Assembly: GCA_946811695.1 (NCBI GenBank)
Contig: OX328132.1
Coordinates: 125,714,882 to 125,778,881 of the forward strand
DNA length: 64,000 nt
DNA from: Gonocerus acuteangulatus
Lineage: Eukaryota > Arthropoda > Insecta > Hemiptera > Coreidae
Direction: 5' to 3'
The position numbers and the translations under genes were made by a program. Each line of letters begins with the position of its first letter. Position 1 is the stretch's first letter. The notes under the pieces are model-generated. The model worked only from the letters and a program-made list of their open reading frames with translations, was not told where the DNA came from and searched no databases. Shown here piece after piece: positions 10,894 to 22,507 of the stretch.

Positions 10894-11127
10894 AAGGGAT
10901 TTGCTGCTGGGTGCTGGAAATGACTTGTGCTCTCGAAGTATCGTAGGTGTTGTAGCTTTACTATAAAACGGAATGGAATCCAATGAGAAGGGATTTGCTG
11001 CTGGGTGCTGGAAATGACTTGTGCTCTCGAAGTATCTTAGGTGTTGTACCTTTACTATAAAGCGGAATGGAATCCAATGAGAAGGGATTTGCTGCTGGGT
11101 GCTGGAAATGACTTGTGCTGTCGATGA
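10894..11127 (+). repeat. 95-bp minisatellite
   Basis: About 2.5 units with the phrase AAGGGATTTGCTGCTGGGTG at 10894, about 10989 and about 11083. It is the target array of the BEL element, continued from 4806-4864. Confidence 0.85.
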
Positions 11128-11490
11128 CCCTGATTGAGAAGAGGAGAAGTGAAGGATGTTGCGGAAAACTCTCTTACCACCACATCTTGATGTTCAGTTC
11201 TTGTGAACATTATCTCTTCCTCACATCAATTCCAATTGATAAGTAACACTGGACGCCCAGTAAGATGTCATCGGATCCAGTATGATTTCTAAGGGTTAGC
11301 CTACGTGATCCCGGTCCGATCTGATCCGATAGCCACCGACTGTCGGAAGAATAACAAACACAAGCATCTCAATGGAGGTTCCTACATTGGTTCCGAACCG
11401 ATGACTGCTGATTCTTGGCCGTTCAAACTTGTTTGTTTCTAGACCTATATCGGACAACCGACATATTGTGTTTGAAAAAAACTCTAAAGC
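11128..11490. other. Intergenic DNA, nothing recognised
   Basis: Mixed-composition DNA with several CCGATC/CCGAT words but no coding frame or clear repeat unit. Confidence 0.4.
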
Positions 11491-11660
11491 CTCTACATCT
11501 TAACCGATTTGAATGCATTTTTTTTTTCTTTTTAATAAAACATAATAAAATTTAGAAAAACTTTGTCTACTGACATTTTTTTTTTTGTTTCCCTATTTTA
11601 TTAAATTACGTGGAAAAATGGTTATAACCTTCCAATGTTTATAGCCTTCTAGCAACCTTT
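11491..11660 (+). repeat. Arm of foldback family FB (single end)
   Basis: It is similar to the arms of the foldback at 36655-37310 (ATCTTAACCGATTT, AACTTTGTCTA, TATTAAATTACGTG). The matching opposite arm is not obvious nearby. Parts of the FB interior recur at 13800-13960, so 11.5-14.3 kb could be a larger relative; that is inference. Confidence 0.5.
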
Positions 11661-12035
11661 CTTATAAATTATTTTATAAAATAAATACGAATGCTTTTCT
11701 TATCGTAGTTTAACAGTTAATAATTAACTGAGATTTTTTACACTACGATTTTTCGGGACTGATATACTTCCGGAAGATTGATTGATCTCAACTCCTCCTT
11801 TATACCTCCAACAGGGTAGTAATCGAAGGTTTCTATTCTTATTAGGTGGTATTTTTTAAATTAATCACTCATTTTCATTTCACTACGAGTTCATTACTGA
11901 CTAGCTAAGCATAGATGGGATCGGCTAAGGACGAATGGAGGCTGTCAGCTGTTGTCGGTCAAACAATGTCGGATCGGATCGGGAGAAATTCGGGTCCAAT
12001 GTAGGTGCAGCTAGTTTTAAGTTGGGCAGTTTGAG
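11661..12035. other. Intergenic DNA
   Basis: AT-rich sequence leading into the 45-bp minisatellite. No gene is recognised. Confidence 0.4.
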
Positions 12036-12493
12036 AATTTGCAGAGGTGATAAGTAAGAACGGACTACCGGATCCCGGATGATTTGCAGAGGTGATAAGT
12101 AAGAACGGACTACCGGATCCATGATGATTTGCAGAGGTGATAAGTAAGAACGGACTACCGGATTCCGGATGATTTGCAGAGGTGATAAGTAAAAACGGAC
12201 TACCGCATCCCGGATGATTTGCAGAGGTGATAAGTAAGAACGGACTACCGGATCCCGGATGATTTGCAGAGGTGATAAGTAAGAACGGACTACCGGATCC
12301 CGGATGATTTGCAGAGGTGATAAGTAAGAACGGACTACCGGATCCCGGATGATTTGCAGAGGTGATAAGTAAAAACGGACTACCGGATCCCGGATGATTT
12401 GCAGAGGTGATAAGTAAGAACGGACTACCGGATCCCGGATGATTTGCAGAGGTGATAAGTAAGAACGGACTAGCGGATCCCGGATGATTTGAG
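12036..12493 (+). repeat. 45-bp minisatellite
   Basis: About ten tandem units beginning GATTTGCAGAGGTGATAAGT and containing ACGGACTACCGGATCC. They are nearly identical and spaced exactly 45 bp (12081, 12126, 12171...). Single-base variants distinguish some units. Confidence 0.95.
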
Positions 12494-13799
12494 GAGCGAG
12501 TTTGTTAATTGCAAACTTTAGGCTGATTCCATTTCGAGATGAACTAGCAATTTATTAGAATATGAAAATAACCAATGATGGAATGATTGCCTTTTCTTGA
12601 CTACCAGTGTGGTACCTTAGACTATGTTACAGAAATTCAAGAGATTGCGGTAGGGCTGAGGGAAAGATGTAATACACCAGGGCGTGTCTGTTTTCAGTTA
12701 GATCTTGAGAGGGAGTAAGCTAGTTATTGGGGGAAGATCGGAAGATCTTATACAACAATAATTTAGGTATGCGTTATCGAAAACTTCCCGGGAAATTTTT
12801 TTAAAATGTAAGACAAATAACTAGGAGGGATGGAGGAACCACCGCACTAAAAGCGAGTGATCGGGATAATCTATTGATTAAAATAGAATGGTCTCTATAG
12901 GGCTACTCTAATAGTGTAATGATTAAATGATGAATGCCATAACATGAAAATAGCATATCCAATGACACGATAATCTAGTGATTAGATAATCGAATGATCA
13001 AAATAATGAATCTACTATACATTAGTCAAATACCACTCACTCGCTCACTGATTCACTGACCTATCATCGCCCAGCCCAAACCATTTGACAGAAAATTTTG
13101 AACTTTTGCATGGACACTCCCTTTAGCATGGAAACAATCGCTAAGAAAGGATTTTTGATATTCGTATTTTTAGAGGGGTTGAAGTTTTAGTTGGTTAGAG
13201 CAGGCAAGCCTAAGCAGCATGCGTTGCTAGGACGATAAAAGAACAGCTGTTATTGTACTGTATCTATTTCATAGTATTATTTTGAATTGCGGTTAATTAC
13301 AACTATGATGGCAGACCTTGAATTACTAGAAATGGACTGTGATTTTTTCCCTTATAGAGTTTACGCTATACTTTGTGATGGTCCATCCGAGGTAATAATA
13401 TCCCGAACCCTTGCACAGCCTCCTCACCAATCAGAATACTTCTTGATATTGCTCGCTAATATAATGTGTGTTTCCAAATGTCATCTTGGAAACATAATTT
13501 TTTTAAATTTTAGCGTCCATTTATTATTGACAATGAATTTCTAGCGGTACGGGTTAAACTTCTATTGCTGGTAACCTACAGATAACGGGGTATCTCTAGG
13601 TTATCTGTCTGTTGATACTGCTCCGGAGCGCCCCAGTATCAAGGAACCTTCTACTTTGATTACTTATCAATTGATGAATAACAAATAGTATGACGGGAAC
13701 CGTGCAATAATAAACTACACAAAATTAAAGAGTAGCGTTAATTTTGAATTTACGTTATTTAACGCAATAAAATAACTACTTATCTGCCGTGACGAAGCA
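12494..13799. other. Intergenic DNA, no gene recognised
   Basis: AT-rich DNA with low-complexity ATGAT-like stretches (12900-13010). An 85-codon open frame at 13287-13544 resembles no family I know and lacks coding bias. Confidence 0.4.
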
Positions 13800-13849
13800 C
13801 GGAAAGAAAGTGGTCTTTTCCAGAGACACCATTCATACAATCTTATGTA

Positions 13850-14300
13850 TTTCGACAAGCTGGATCCAAATCCGGATCCGTTTGTTCCATCACGTCCGGT
13901 TTAAGAGCATTTAAAGTTCAAATAATCGTATGAAGCCATTAAAGAAGAGGTTCCATGGTTTTGAGGGTTGGTGAAATCGAATCCGAGGTCTGTTTCACCC
14001 CATCGGCGCAAAGTCAAGTTCATTTAAAAGAAAAATATGTCTATTTTGCGGACAAAGAAATTTTACTGCAGATTCATTTCTTGCAAAATAAACATATTTT
14101 CCCATGAAATGACCTTGATTTTGCGCCAATGTGCTGAAATAGAATTCGGATTGGAATTCATCGACCCTCAAAACCACTAAAGCTCTAGTTATTTCTTCTT
14201 TAACAACTTAATACTAAGTTGTTAAGCATTTGACCTTCAAATCCTCTTAAACCTCACGTGCTGGGGTGAAGTGGACTCCGGATTTAGATTCAACGTGCCG
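13850..14300. repeat. Foldback element with arms of about 200 bp
   Basis: The left half (about 13850-14050) and right half (about 14085-14300) are imperfect reverse complements. Examples are TTCCATGGTTTTGAGGG against CCCTCAAAACCACTAA, and CGGCGCAAAGTCAAG against CTTGATTTTGCGCC. Sequence of the left half (GTGGTCTTTTCC, ATCACGTC) recurs at 37010-37190 inside foldback FB. Confidence 0.7.
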
Positions 14301-14884
14301 AAAAACATAAGAATATATGTATGGAATCTTCGGAAGGAAAATACCAATGTTTTTTTTTGTGTGTGTGTGCCTGTGTAATCTAATGCGTCTAATAATGGCA
14401 ACATCTCGAATCCAGAAGTTTCATTAATAGAATAATTTAAATTAGAGATTGATAGGTTATGGAATGACCGCAATAATAGAATTATCATGATAGTGTGAGT
14501 CCGATAATGTAATGATCATACTGATGTGAAGATATTTTATCAAGATACTCAAAAAGATTAATGATGGAAAGGGTAGAGTGATAGTATATAGAATGATTGC
14601 AATAATCTAATCATGAAGCTAATACAATGATGACAGAAGAGAGGCTTAAATAAGATTATGATTTAATAATGGAAATATCTAAAACGTTATTTTCGAATAT
14701 TATAATTAAGAAATAAGAGATTGATGTTAATGATGACAATAACGAGAGTAATAAAATTATCATAATACAGACACTTTTAAAATAATAATTGCTTATTGCA
14801 CTTTGAATGCTTCAAATTTCCTTGTCTTGATTTTTCCTGCCAGTGAATTGATCGCTTACATTGTAATTAATATACGCCTAAATG
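14301..14884. other. AT-rich intergenic DNA with a short GT run
   Basis: A T8/GT run lies near 14350. The rest is AT-rich without recognisable features. Confidence 0.4.
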
Positions 14885-15530
14885 CGCGGCCCCTGTGTCC
14901 TGGCCTTGAAGCATCCCTCTATACCGACATTCCGCGTCCCTTGTTAACACGTTCAGTACCCACGACACGCCTGGAGTGTCTAATTCCTATTGTCTGAAGA
15001 GGTAGTGGGCACAGGGATCAGATTTCGTAACTTACGGTAGCAACGAATGGGATGAAGTATACACCTTTACCACCATCCCGCGTACCTGGCCCCTTTTGCC
15101 GCGATTCGGTGAGCGAAGCGTTACACATATCATTATGACAAACTGCGTCCTATATGCATTGATCTTACAGCATTCTCCTTTACCGTTGTCCCGTGAGCGA
15201 TGTGTACCGCATATCGCTATGACATATCCCGTTGTCGGTGACCTTGTCTTACAGCATCCTCCTTTAACGCCACCTCCTGAGTTAAGAGTACCACATCTCG
15301 CCAAACATATCTCGTTTCCGGTGCCATTGTCTTGCAAGATCCTCCCTTTACCGCCTACCCCTGAGTGGAGTGTTCCACATATCGTCAAGACATACCGCGT
15401 GCTATGTGCATTGGCCTTACATCATCCTCCTTTATCGCCATCCCTCGAGTGAAGAGAACCAGATATCACCATGACATATCGTGTTGCTGGTTTCCTGGTC
15501 TAACAGCATCCTCAGTTACCCCTATCCCGT
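14885..15530 (+). repeat. Diverged 84-bp tandem repeat
   Basis: The phrase CAGCATCCTCC or a close variant occurs at 15168, 15252, 15336, 15420 and 15504, exactly 84 bp apart. Weaker units extend to the left. Because 84 is a multiple of three, open frames appear on both strands (for example 15096-15452 +); they are by-products. Confidence 0.8.
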
Positions 15531-16259
15531 CACAAACGTTTACTATCTACCTCCACGAAATGTTACAGGCTATAAGCCGTCTTGATTCAACCTCACTGCC
15601 CTGTCGCTGTACTGTATCGGTTACCCCCCGTTACGCATAGCCTAACAAAACAGGGCAGGTTTTAAACGTTCGTCCTATCAAGGCTGTTTCTTGCATTTTA
15701 TACTTAATGAAACTTTTAATCAGAGACAAGTCAATTGAAGGGTTAAAATCCATAAGAAACATCGAATACACTTTTGCTAACGTTCTAAAATCTTAAAGTA
15801 TTTTTCTTTCTTCAGAGTGAATCAGCCCGCTATCGTCAGAGACACCTGCTTCCTGTTATTGTTATCAGTTATTTTCCGATTTTCAAATGAGCATCTGCTT
15901 ACTTATGAAAATTTTAAACATTTACATAACAATATAAAAGATATACCGTAGACGGAAAAAAATAAACAAAAAGAGCTCTCATTCCTTGCAGAAAAAACCT
16001 TGACCCACTTACATTATATTTGAATTAAACGGCAAAAATATTTCCTTTCTTCCTTTTAATAAAACCGGAGTTCTTAAAATAATTGCGTCTACCTGATAGC
16101 AGTTTTCCAAGCAAGTTATTGCCTCGAGGTCATATCGTACTCAGCAAACCGAAACTTTCAAGTTTCTTATATTTATTCAGTTACTACATTAACATGCAAT
16201 AATATAAAAGGATCAAATTGTCTGCATTACACATGGGGAGAGAAGATATTTATCACTAG
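15531..16259. other. Intergenic DNA, nothing recognised
   Basis: AT-rich sequence without coding or repeat signals that I can support. Confidence 0.4.
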
Positions 16260-16700
16260 TTCCCAAAATGACGAGTATTATTTGAAATTTTGGTCCTTGC
16301 ATAAGGGACACCTCCTCCAAATCGATTTCATGAAGAAATTCATTTTGGTGATATTAATTTAAAAAATATTGTTCATATGCCTGAACGTTTAATTTACTTG
16401 CCCCCAGGAACCTCAGAAAAATGGCCTAAATATATGGCAAGGTGCTCCTAAGAACATCATTGGTGCATATCGAAAATAATTTTATGGGGGGGGCCTTTGA
16501 GATTTTCCGGGGGGGGGGGGGGGACCAATTAAAATGCTATTACATACAAAAAATATTATTTTTTATGGCAAGTGATTTTATTTAAATTATTTTTATAGAA
16601 CATTTTTACCGATTTGGGGGGGGAGGGCTGCAGCCCTCCCCTTATGAAGAACATGTAATATCTCATTTTCTAAATAAGGGTACATAGTTGATTAATGGCT
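16260..16700 (-). repeat. Dispersed repeat family Z with G-runs and a 22-bp palindrome
   Basis: The stretch contains G runs near 16486 and 16510 and a perfect 22-bp palindrome centred on CTGCAG (16620-16641). Read in reverse, it matches 37500-37560 (AATAATATTTTTT, TTTTAATTGG). The same GCAGCCC..C-run style occurs at 31750-31980. The class is unknown. Confidence 0.5.
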
Positions 16701-17030
16701 TGATAAAATCTATGTTGAATAATAAATGAAATTTTGGTGAAAATTGTCTTTTATGAGAAATCACTTGGCTTTATTGAAATAAATCTTGGATTCCTGTGAT
16801 TGTAAAAATTGTCAGTCCGTCGCTCGATTCAAAATGTCTTTAGCCCTCAAGTCTATTCAATATATTTTTTTTTTTTTTATAAAATTTAATCTCTTACTAA
16901 AAATGTTTTGTGATTCCTTCTTGAAGTAATGTTCATTATGTCACATCAACAAAAATGTTGCAATTGAATGCAAAATATATTGAGAGGAGATCGTTGACCG
17001 TTAGGAATGCGAAGGTAGATCCTTGTTTTA
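16701..17030. other. AT-rich DNA
   Basis: No gene is recognised. A T-run lies at 16867-16879. Confidence 0.4.
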
Positions 17031-17035
17031 CAGCA

Positions 17036-17065
17036 CTGATGAAGGCTTGAATTGCAAGACGAAAC
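17036..17065 (+). ncRNA. Hammerhead-ribozyme-like core (possible Penelope-type end)
   Basis: CTGATGA is followed by a short hairpin (CTTG/CAAG) and then GAAAC, the layout of the hammerhead catalytic core. A/T-rich sequence with AATAAAA follows. Similar cores occur at 21253 and, on the minus strand, at 39378-39406. Hammerheads of this kind are known in Penelope-like retroelements. I could not define helix I, helix III or the cleavage triplet, so activity is not claimed. Confidence 0.3.
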
Positions 17066-17184
17066 GTCGGGAAAAAATAAAACACATTTTCTTGTAAAAA
17101 ATGCAGTTTTATTATGATACCAAGGCCAAAGCCTGACTAAATCTATATTCGGAGTGCAAAATAGGTTTCCTATAACATAGAAAG

Positions 17185-17660
17185 TCGGACTCACAGGAAC
17201 TGCGTCATCTTACCGCGGTTTCGTTCTTATCCCTAGTGCCTTTTGGAAAGATTGAAATAGAAACAGTTATTACATTTGTTTGACCTTTCGTGAAATACTT
17301 TTATGGCCCAGATGAGTCACAAGGGGCCAGAGGTTCCTTACCTGGAAATACAGCAGGGTCGGCCATCCCCCGCCATCCACCGTAATACAAAATGGAAATA
17401 CTTATTTCACAGTTCAATGCATTGAAAAATATCAAACCTTTTCTCATTTTCTTGTCTTCTTCTACTATAATACTAACTCTACAGAAAAAATGCAATTTAA
17501 AACAAAACAACAACCAATTAAAAAGTGAGCAAAACAATTACAAGAACCGGTTCAAAATAAAAAAACAAAAACAAACAAGTTATTTCTCCGATTGACTTCG
17601 CCCAATCGAAATTTCCCTCAGAACCTTATTTGAATTCTCTTTCCCTTACTAACCAATAAG
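17185..17660 (+). repeat. Dispersed repeat family X, uninterrupted copy
   Basis: It aligns with 390-549 joined to 4102-4480, which makes it the reference for the split copy. No protein is visible. Confidence 0.6.
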
Positions 17661-17788
17661 GACGAATGACAGCCTGAAGAAGCCGGAGAGACATCTGGCG
17701 AAATATTGCGCAGAAATGAGAAGCAAGACCGCTGGAGAAAGATGCCCTATGACCAACACATGGAATTCCCAGCGAAGCAACTTAACAT

Positions 17789-17792
<4 letters not shown>

Positions 17793-17869
<77 letters not shown>

Positions 17870-17889
17870 GTATATATGTATATATATAT

Positions 17890-17932
<43 letters not shown>

Positions 17933-17933
17933 C

Positions 17934-17964
<31 letters not shown>

Positions 17965-17995
17965 CATATATACATACATACATATATAAACACAC
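17793..17995. repeat. (TA)n microsatellite
   Basis: About 200 bp of TA dinucleotides with TG, CA and TTTACA interruptions. The open frames rich in Ile and Tyr across it are artefacts. Confidence 0.97.
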
Positions 17996-18469
17996 ACAAA
18001 TTTGAACCATCGTTATTTTCTTTGTCTAGGGTTTCTAAAACGTAAAATTTTCTAGTCGGCACTTCCGGATTACGTCATGAGGTCAACCTTATAAGCGGGG
18101 TTCCTCCCTATAGAGGGAGGGAAGAACCACGCTAAAAGCTGGAGGAAGAAAAACAAAACCTCTATGAGAATTGTATCTACGCAGGGCTAGTTATTCTGTA
18201 GATTTAAGTAATTGAATGCATGATGAACATTGAATAATGTGATAAGATAATGGTTAATCCTCCGTGATTTGATCCGCAATCAAGGGTGCCATCTTGATGA
18301 TGTGTTATCCCTTCAACGATAACCTTCCTTGTAAGCACTTGTTCCGCACCACGCCTTAACCATCTGCAAATTAGTGCTATTCCGCGACTTAATGAGATTA
18401 TATTAAAACACTAAATTAAAGGCTGGCACATGGCTGAAGCGCTTTGCATATGCGAAGATAACTCCAACA
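17996..18469. other. Intergenic DNA
   Basis: A piece at 18030-18130 (AAAACGTAAAATTTTC, TACGTCATGAGGTCAACC) resembles 42770-42850, so part of it belongs to a dispersed repeat. Otherwise nothing is recognised. Confidence 0.4.
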
Positions 18470-20262
18470 CATAACGGGGTGTGCGGGCATTGCTCACCTA
18501 CCAATGATGAGTGTTGAAACTAACGTCGGATGGAACATATAACGGGGTGTGCGGGCATTGCTCACCTACCAATGATCAGTGTTCAGAACTAACGTCGGAT
18601 GGAACATATAACGGGGTGTGCGGGCATTGCTCACCTACCAATGATCAGTGTTCAGAACTAACGTCGGATGGAACATATAACGGGGTGTGCGGGCATTGCT
18701 CACCTACCAATGATCAGTGTTGAGAACTAACGTCGGATGGAACATATAACGGGGTGTGCGGGCATTGCTCACCTACCAATGATCAGTGTTGAGAACTAAC
18801 GTCGGATGGAACATATAACGGGGTGTGCGGGCATTGCTCACCTACCAATGATCAGTGTTGAGAACTAACGTCGGATGGAACATATAACGGGGTGTGCGGG
18901 CATTGCTCACCTACCAATGATCAGTGTTGAGAACTAACGTCGGATGGAACATATAACGGGGTGTGCGGGCATTGCTCACCTACCAATGATCAGTGTTGAG
19001 AACTAACGTCGGATGGAACATATAACGGGGTGTGCGGGCATTGCTCACCTACCAATGATCAGTGTTGAGAACTAACGTCGGATGGAACATATAACGGGGT
19101 GTGCGGGCATTGCTCACCTACCAATGATCAGTGTTGAGAACTAACGTCGGATGGAACATATAACGGGGTGTGCGGGCATTGCTCACGTAGCTATGATCAG
19201 TGTTCAGAACTAACGTCGGATGGAACATATAACGGGGTGTGCGGGCATTGCTCACGTAGCAATGATCAGTGTTGAGAACTAACGTCGGATGGAACATATA
19301 ACGGGGTGTGCGGGCATTGCTCACGTAGCAATGATCAGTGTTGAGAACTAACGTCGGATGGAACATATAACGGGGTGTGCGGGCATTGCTCACGTAGCAA
19401 TGATCAGTGTTCAGAGCTAACGTCGGATGGAACATATAACGGGGTGTGCGGGCATTGCTCACGTAGCAATGATCAGTGTTCAGAACTAACGTCGGATGGA
19501 ACATATAACGGGGTGTGCGGGCATTGCTCACGTAGCAATGATCAGTGTTCAGAACTAACGTCGGATGGAACATATAACGGGGTGTGCGGGCATTGCTCAC
19601 CTACCAATGATCAGTGTTCAGAGCTAACGTCGGATGGAACATATAACGGGGTGTGTGGGCATTGCTCACCTACCAATGATCAGTGTTGAGAACTAACGTC
19701 GGATGGAACATATAACGGGGTGTGCGGGCATTGCTCACCTACCAATGATCAGTGTTCAGAGCTAACGTCGGATGGAACATATAACGGGGTGTGTGGGCAT
19801 TGCTCACCTACCAATGATCAGTGTTGAGAACTAACGTCGGATGGAACATATAACGGGGTGTGCGGGCATTGCTCACGTAGCAATGATCAGTGTTGAGAAC
19901 TAACGTCGGATGGAACATATAACGGGGTGTGCGGGCATTGCTCACGTAGCAATGATCAGTGTTCAGAACTAACGTAGGATGGAACATATAACGGGGTGTG
20001 CGGGCATTGCTCACGTAGCAATGATCAGTGTTGAGAACTAACGTCGGATGGAACATATAACGGGGTGTGCGGGCATTGCTCACGTAGCAATGATCAGTGT
20101 TCAGAACTAACGTCGGATGGAACATATAACGGGGTGTGCGGGCATTGCTCACCTACCAATGATCAGTGTTGAGAACTAACGTCGGATGGAACATATAACG
20201 GGGTGTGCGGGCATTGCTCACGTAGCAATGATCAGTGTTCAGAACTAACGTCGGATGGAACA
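18470..20262 (+). repeat. 69-bp satellite array
   Basis: About 26 tandem units contain CGGGGTGTGCGGGCATTGCT. Spacing is exactly 69 bp (for example 18541 and 18610). Units fall into two main types differing at CACCTACCAATG versus CACGTAGCAATG, and these types cluster in blocks. As 69 bp is 23 codons, open frames of 23-residue repeats appear on both strands (+ 18511-18723, 19375-19689; - 19118-19600, 19808-20152). Both-strand openness and lack of a start context argue against a gene. Confidence 0.96.
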
Positions 20263-21250
20263 ATGTGTAAAACATTCTTGAAACTCATATTGAAAGGAAC
20301 AGTGTTGAGAATTTTCCGTAAACTAATGTTAAACGCAGGGATTGATAATAATTGTTAAATTTTATTTTAAAAAAGTATTTAATAAATTTTACTTTTATTT
20401 TAGTTTTGAACCAGTAAAAGTTTATTTAATGATATTATTCAACTTAAAAAATAAAAGTTTTAAAGTAATTGTTATTAAAATACTTAATAGGAAAACGTTT
20501 AAAAGAATAAATTAAAGCTAATAATGTTTATTTTTTGTTTTGTATCAAAAATATATATGTCACTAAATAAACAAAAATAAATGTTTAAACCAAGTACATT
20601 TCACTTATTTTGAAGAATTAATTCAATTTCAATAATAATTTATCCTGTAAGTTTATGGAATTTAGATTATAAGTGTTGAAAAGTCACTTTCAACACTTAC
20701 TTGAGTGGCTGGGCTGAGGGTGTAGGATAAGTCCTAGTTAATATAGGTATGGAAGTGTGGATTTGATTTCTTTTCAGTATTCCAGGTATTGTAAACCAAC
20801 GAAACCGAAAAATACTGAAAACGTTTATTTCACATTGCAAAAAATAAAATTATTGTTAAAGATATTTTCTCGTTTCCCGGTTATAAAACATAAAATTCCC
20901 GATCTCCCCCAACCTTCTTGGTGTCTAGATATAACCCTGGAAGAATCCAGCTTCTTTATATATTTTCACCATGGTCACTTAACTGCTAACATTGGTCTTT
21001 CTCTACCTCATTAAAGATTAAAAATATCATTAAGGTCTGTTCATTTGTACTTATTTAATTTTAAAATGTTCAAGTTTTTGATTATCTGTCCATACTCTGA
21101 ACTAGGAAAAACTATTGTTCACTTACCTGTTACTTATTCGAGCTAACCAAAAAATGTTTTTATAAGTGATTTATATTTGTAGATCTACCATATTTCTTTT
21201 TTGGATTAATTATTCTGTTTATTAATTTCTGCATTTGTTTTATGTATTTT
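20263..21250. other. AT-rich intergenic DNA
   Basis: Strongly AT-rich. No supported coding region. A short hairpin AAGTGTTGAAAAGTCACTTT..CAACACTT lies near 20670-20698. Confidence 0.45.
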
Positions 21251-21252
21251 AG

Positions 21253-21283
21253 CTGAGGAAGGCTACCATAGAGTAGCCGAAAC
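21253..21283 (+). ncRNA. Hammerhead-ribozyme-like core
   Basis: CTGAGGA fits the consensus CTGANGA. A perfect 6-bp stem follows (GGCTAC / GTAGCC, six-base loop) and then GAAACGTC. This is the best-formed of the hammerhead-like motifs in the window. The remaining helices and cleavage site are not established. Confidence 0.35.
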
Positions 21284-21589
21284 GTCCTGAATATAGATTT
21301 TTACAAGAATTTTATTGATTTTTTCCTAGCCGAACTATTTCCTAAATCCTAAATGTTAAAAGATGTAAAAATTTAGAAAAATGTGAAAACCAGGAGTAAA
21401 CATCTTCTATAGATATTTGGTGATCATAAATACAACTATATTGGCGAAATGAATAACAGTGCAGTAATAAGCTGAATTCTTTAAAACAAAAAAAAAAAAC
21501 AAAAAAAATCAAAACGTTTAAAGAAGAAATGGTAAATTCCTTCTCAGAACTAAGAAAAGAAATATCTTTTAATACTCAAAACAACACAT
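21284..21589. other. AT-rich DNA downstream of the ribozyme-like motif
   Basis: It contains an A-rich run at 21485-21508. No gene is recognised. Confidence 0.4.
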
Positions 21590-21962
21590 TTTGGGGTACT
21601 TTTTACATTAAGGCTGCCAGTTACCTTTTATCACCAAATGATTACTTTAAAAGTAATCGCTTTAATTAGGAGATGATTAGACAAAAAAAAACTGTAAAAA
21701 TAGCCATGTCTTCAAATATTTGTTGAAATAAATTTTTGTTACCGTTTCTTTGTAAGACATTTTATTCTAAATTTCAAAACAAAATTATATCAATAAAATT
21801 CATCCCTGTGTCCATTAAACACACAGAGAATAACCTTCTTCCTAGAGTTTGTAGGTATCATTGGTTTAATTTATTTTCTTTTTTAAAAAAAGAATTATGA
21901 TTAATTAAAGTAATCATGTGGTGATGTGGCAGCCTTAATGTAAAAAAATACCCAAATTTTGG
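21590..21962. mobile_element. MITE with imperfect TIRs, copy 1
   Basis: The left end (TTTGGGGTACTTTTTACATT, AAGGCTGCCA) mirrors the right end (TGGCAGCCTTAATGT, AAAAAAATACCCAAA). The span of about 370 bp has no coding capacity. A related copy in the opposite orientation lies at 61848-62196. I could not fix the target duplication. Confidence 0.7.
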
Positions 21963-22245
21963 TATTTTACAGGCTTTAAGGTTTTAACTAGTTATTAACC
22001 AGTGCTAATGGTCAAGAAGTCAAGGCAGAGTAAAAAACAAAATAAAACTAACATTTACATTTTGTCGTCAAACTGTTTTTTTATGATTATTTTTTCCCAG
22101 AAAATTATAAATTATATTATTTAAATGTTTTTTTAATATAATGTTTTTGTGTACCAAAAAGGCTAACATTTCTTAAGTAGAATAAATTTAAAAATTAACA
22201 TGTATTTATATGCTAATTTGTATGGCATTGTTTGCGAGAGCTGCT
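21963..22245. other. AT-rich intergenic DNA
   Basis: No supported features. Confidence 0.4.
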
Positions 22246-22255
22246 TTATTATCGT

Positions 22256-22256
<1 letters not shown>

Positions 22257-22331
<75 letters not shown>

Positions 22332-22496
22332 GGCGCATCTACATCTAGGTCATTAGCGCCGACATCCAGGGTGCAGCGAGGAATTTTACCAGCGAGCCAT
22401 GGGATGATAAAATTCCTGCCGGAGGTTGGGAATCGAACCCACCATCTCTCGCTTATGAATCCAAGGCGCTAGCCATTAGACCACGGGAGACCCCTA
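22257..22496 (-). mobile_element. tRNA-derived SINE with 73-nt A tail
   Basis: Read on the minus strand, it begins GGGGTCTCCCGTGGTCTA (box A region). It has the T-arm/box B GGTTCGATTCCCA (slightly mutated) and the central inverted repeat GGAATTTT/AAAATTCC. It ends with the hairpin CGGCGC(TAATGACCT...)GCGCCG and a 73-nt A tail (T run at 22257-22329). An 11-bp target duplication TTATTATCGTG flanks it (22246-22256, 22497-22507). The anticodon-loop position reads CAT in a degenerate stem, so the founding tRNA is uncertain. Confidence 0.92.
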
Positions 22497-22507
22497 TTAT
22501 TATCGTG

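Noticed and set aside
17649..18062. Ile/Tyr-rich frames over the TA run as membrane proteins
   Set aside because: They are direct translations of a (TA)n microsatellite.
19118..19600. 160-codon frame of 23-residue repeats
   Set aside because: It arises from the 69-bp array, with open frames on both strands.
18470..20262. CRISPR array
   Set aside because: The repeats are contiguous 69-bp units with no unique spacers, in eukaryotic DNA without cas genes.
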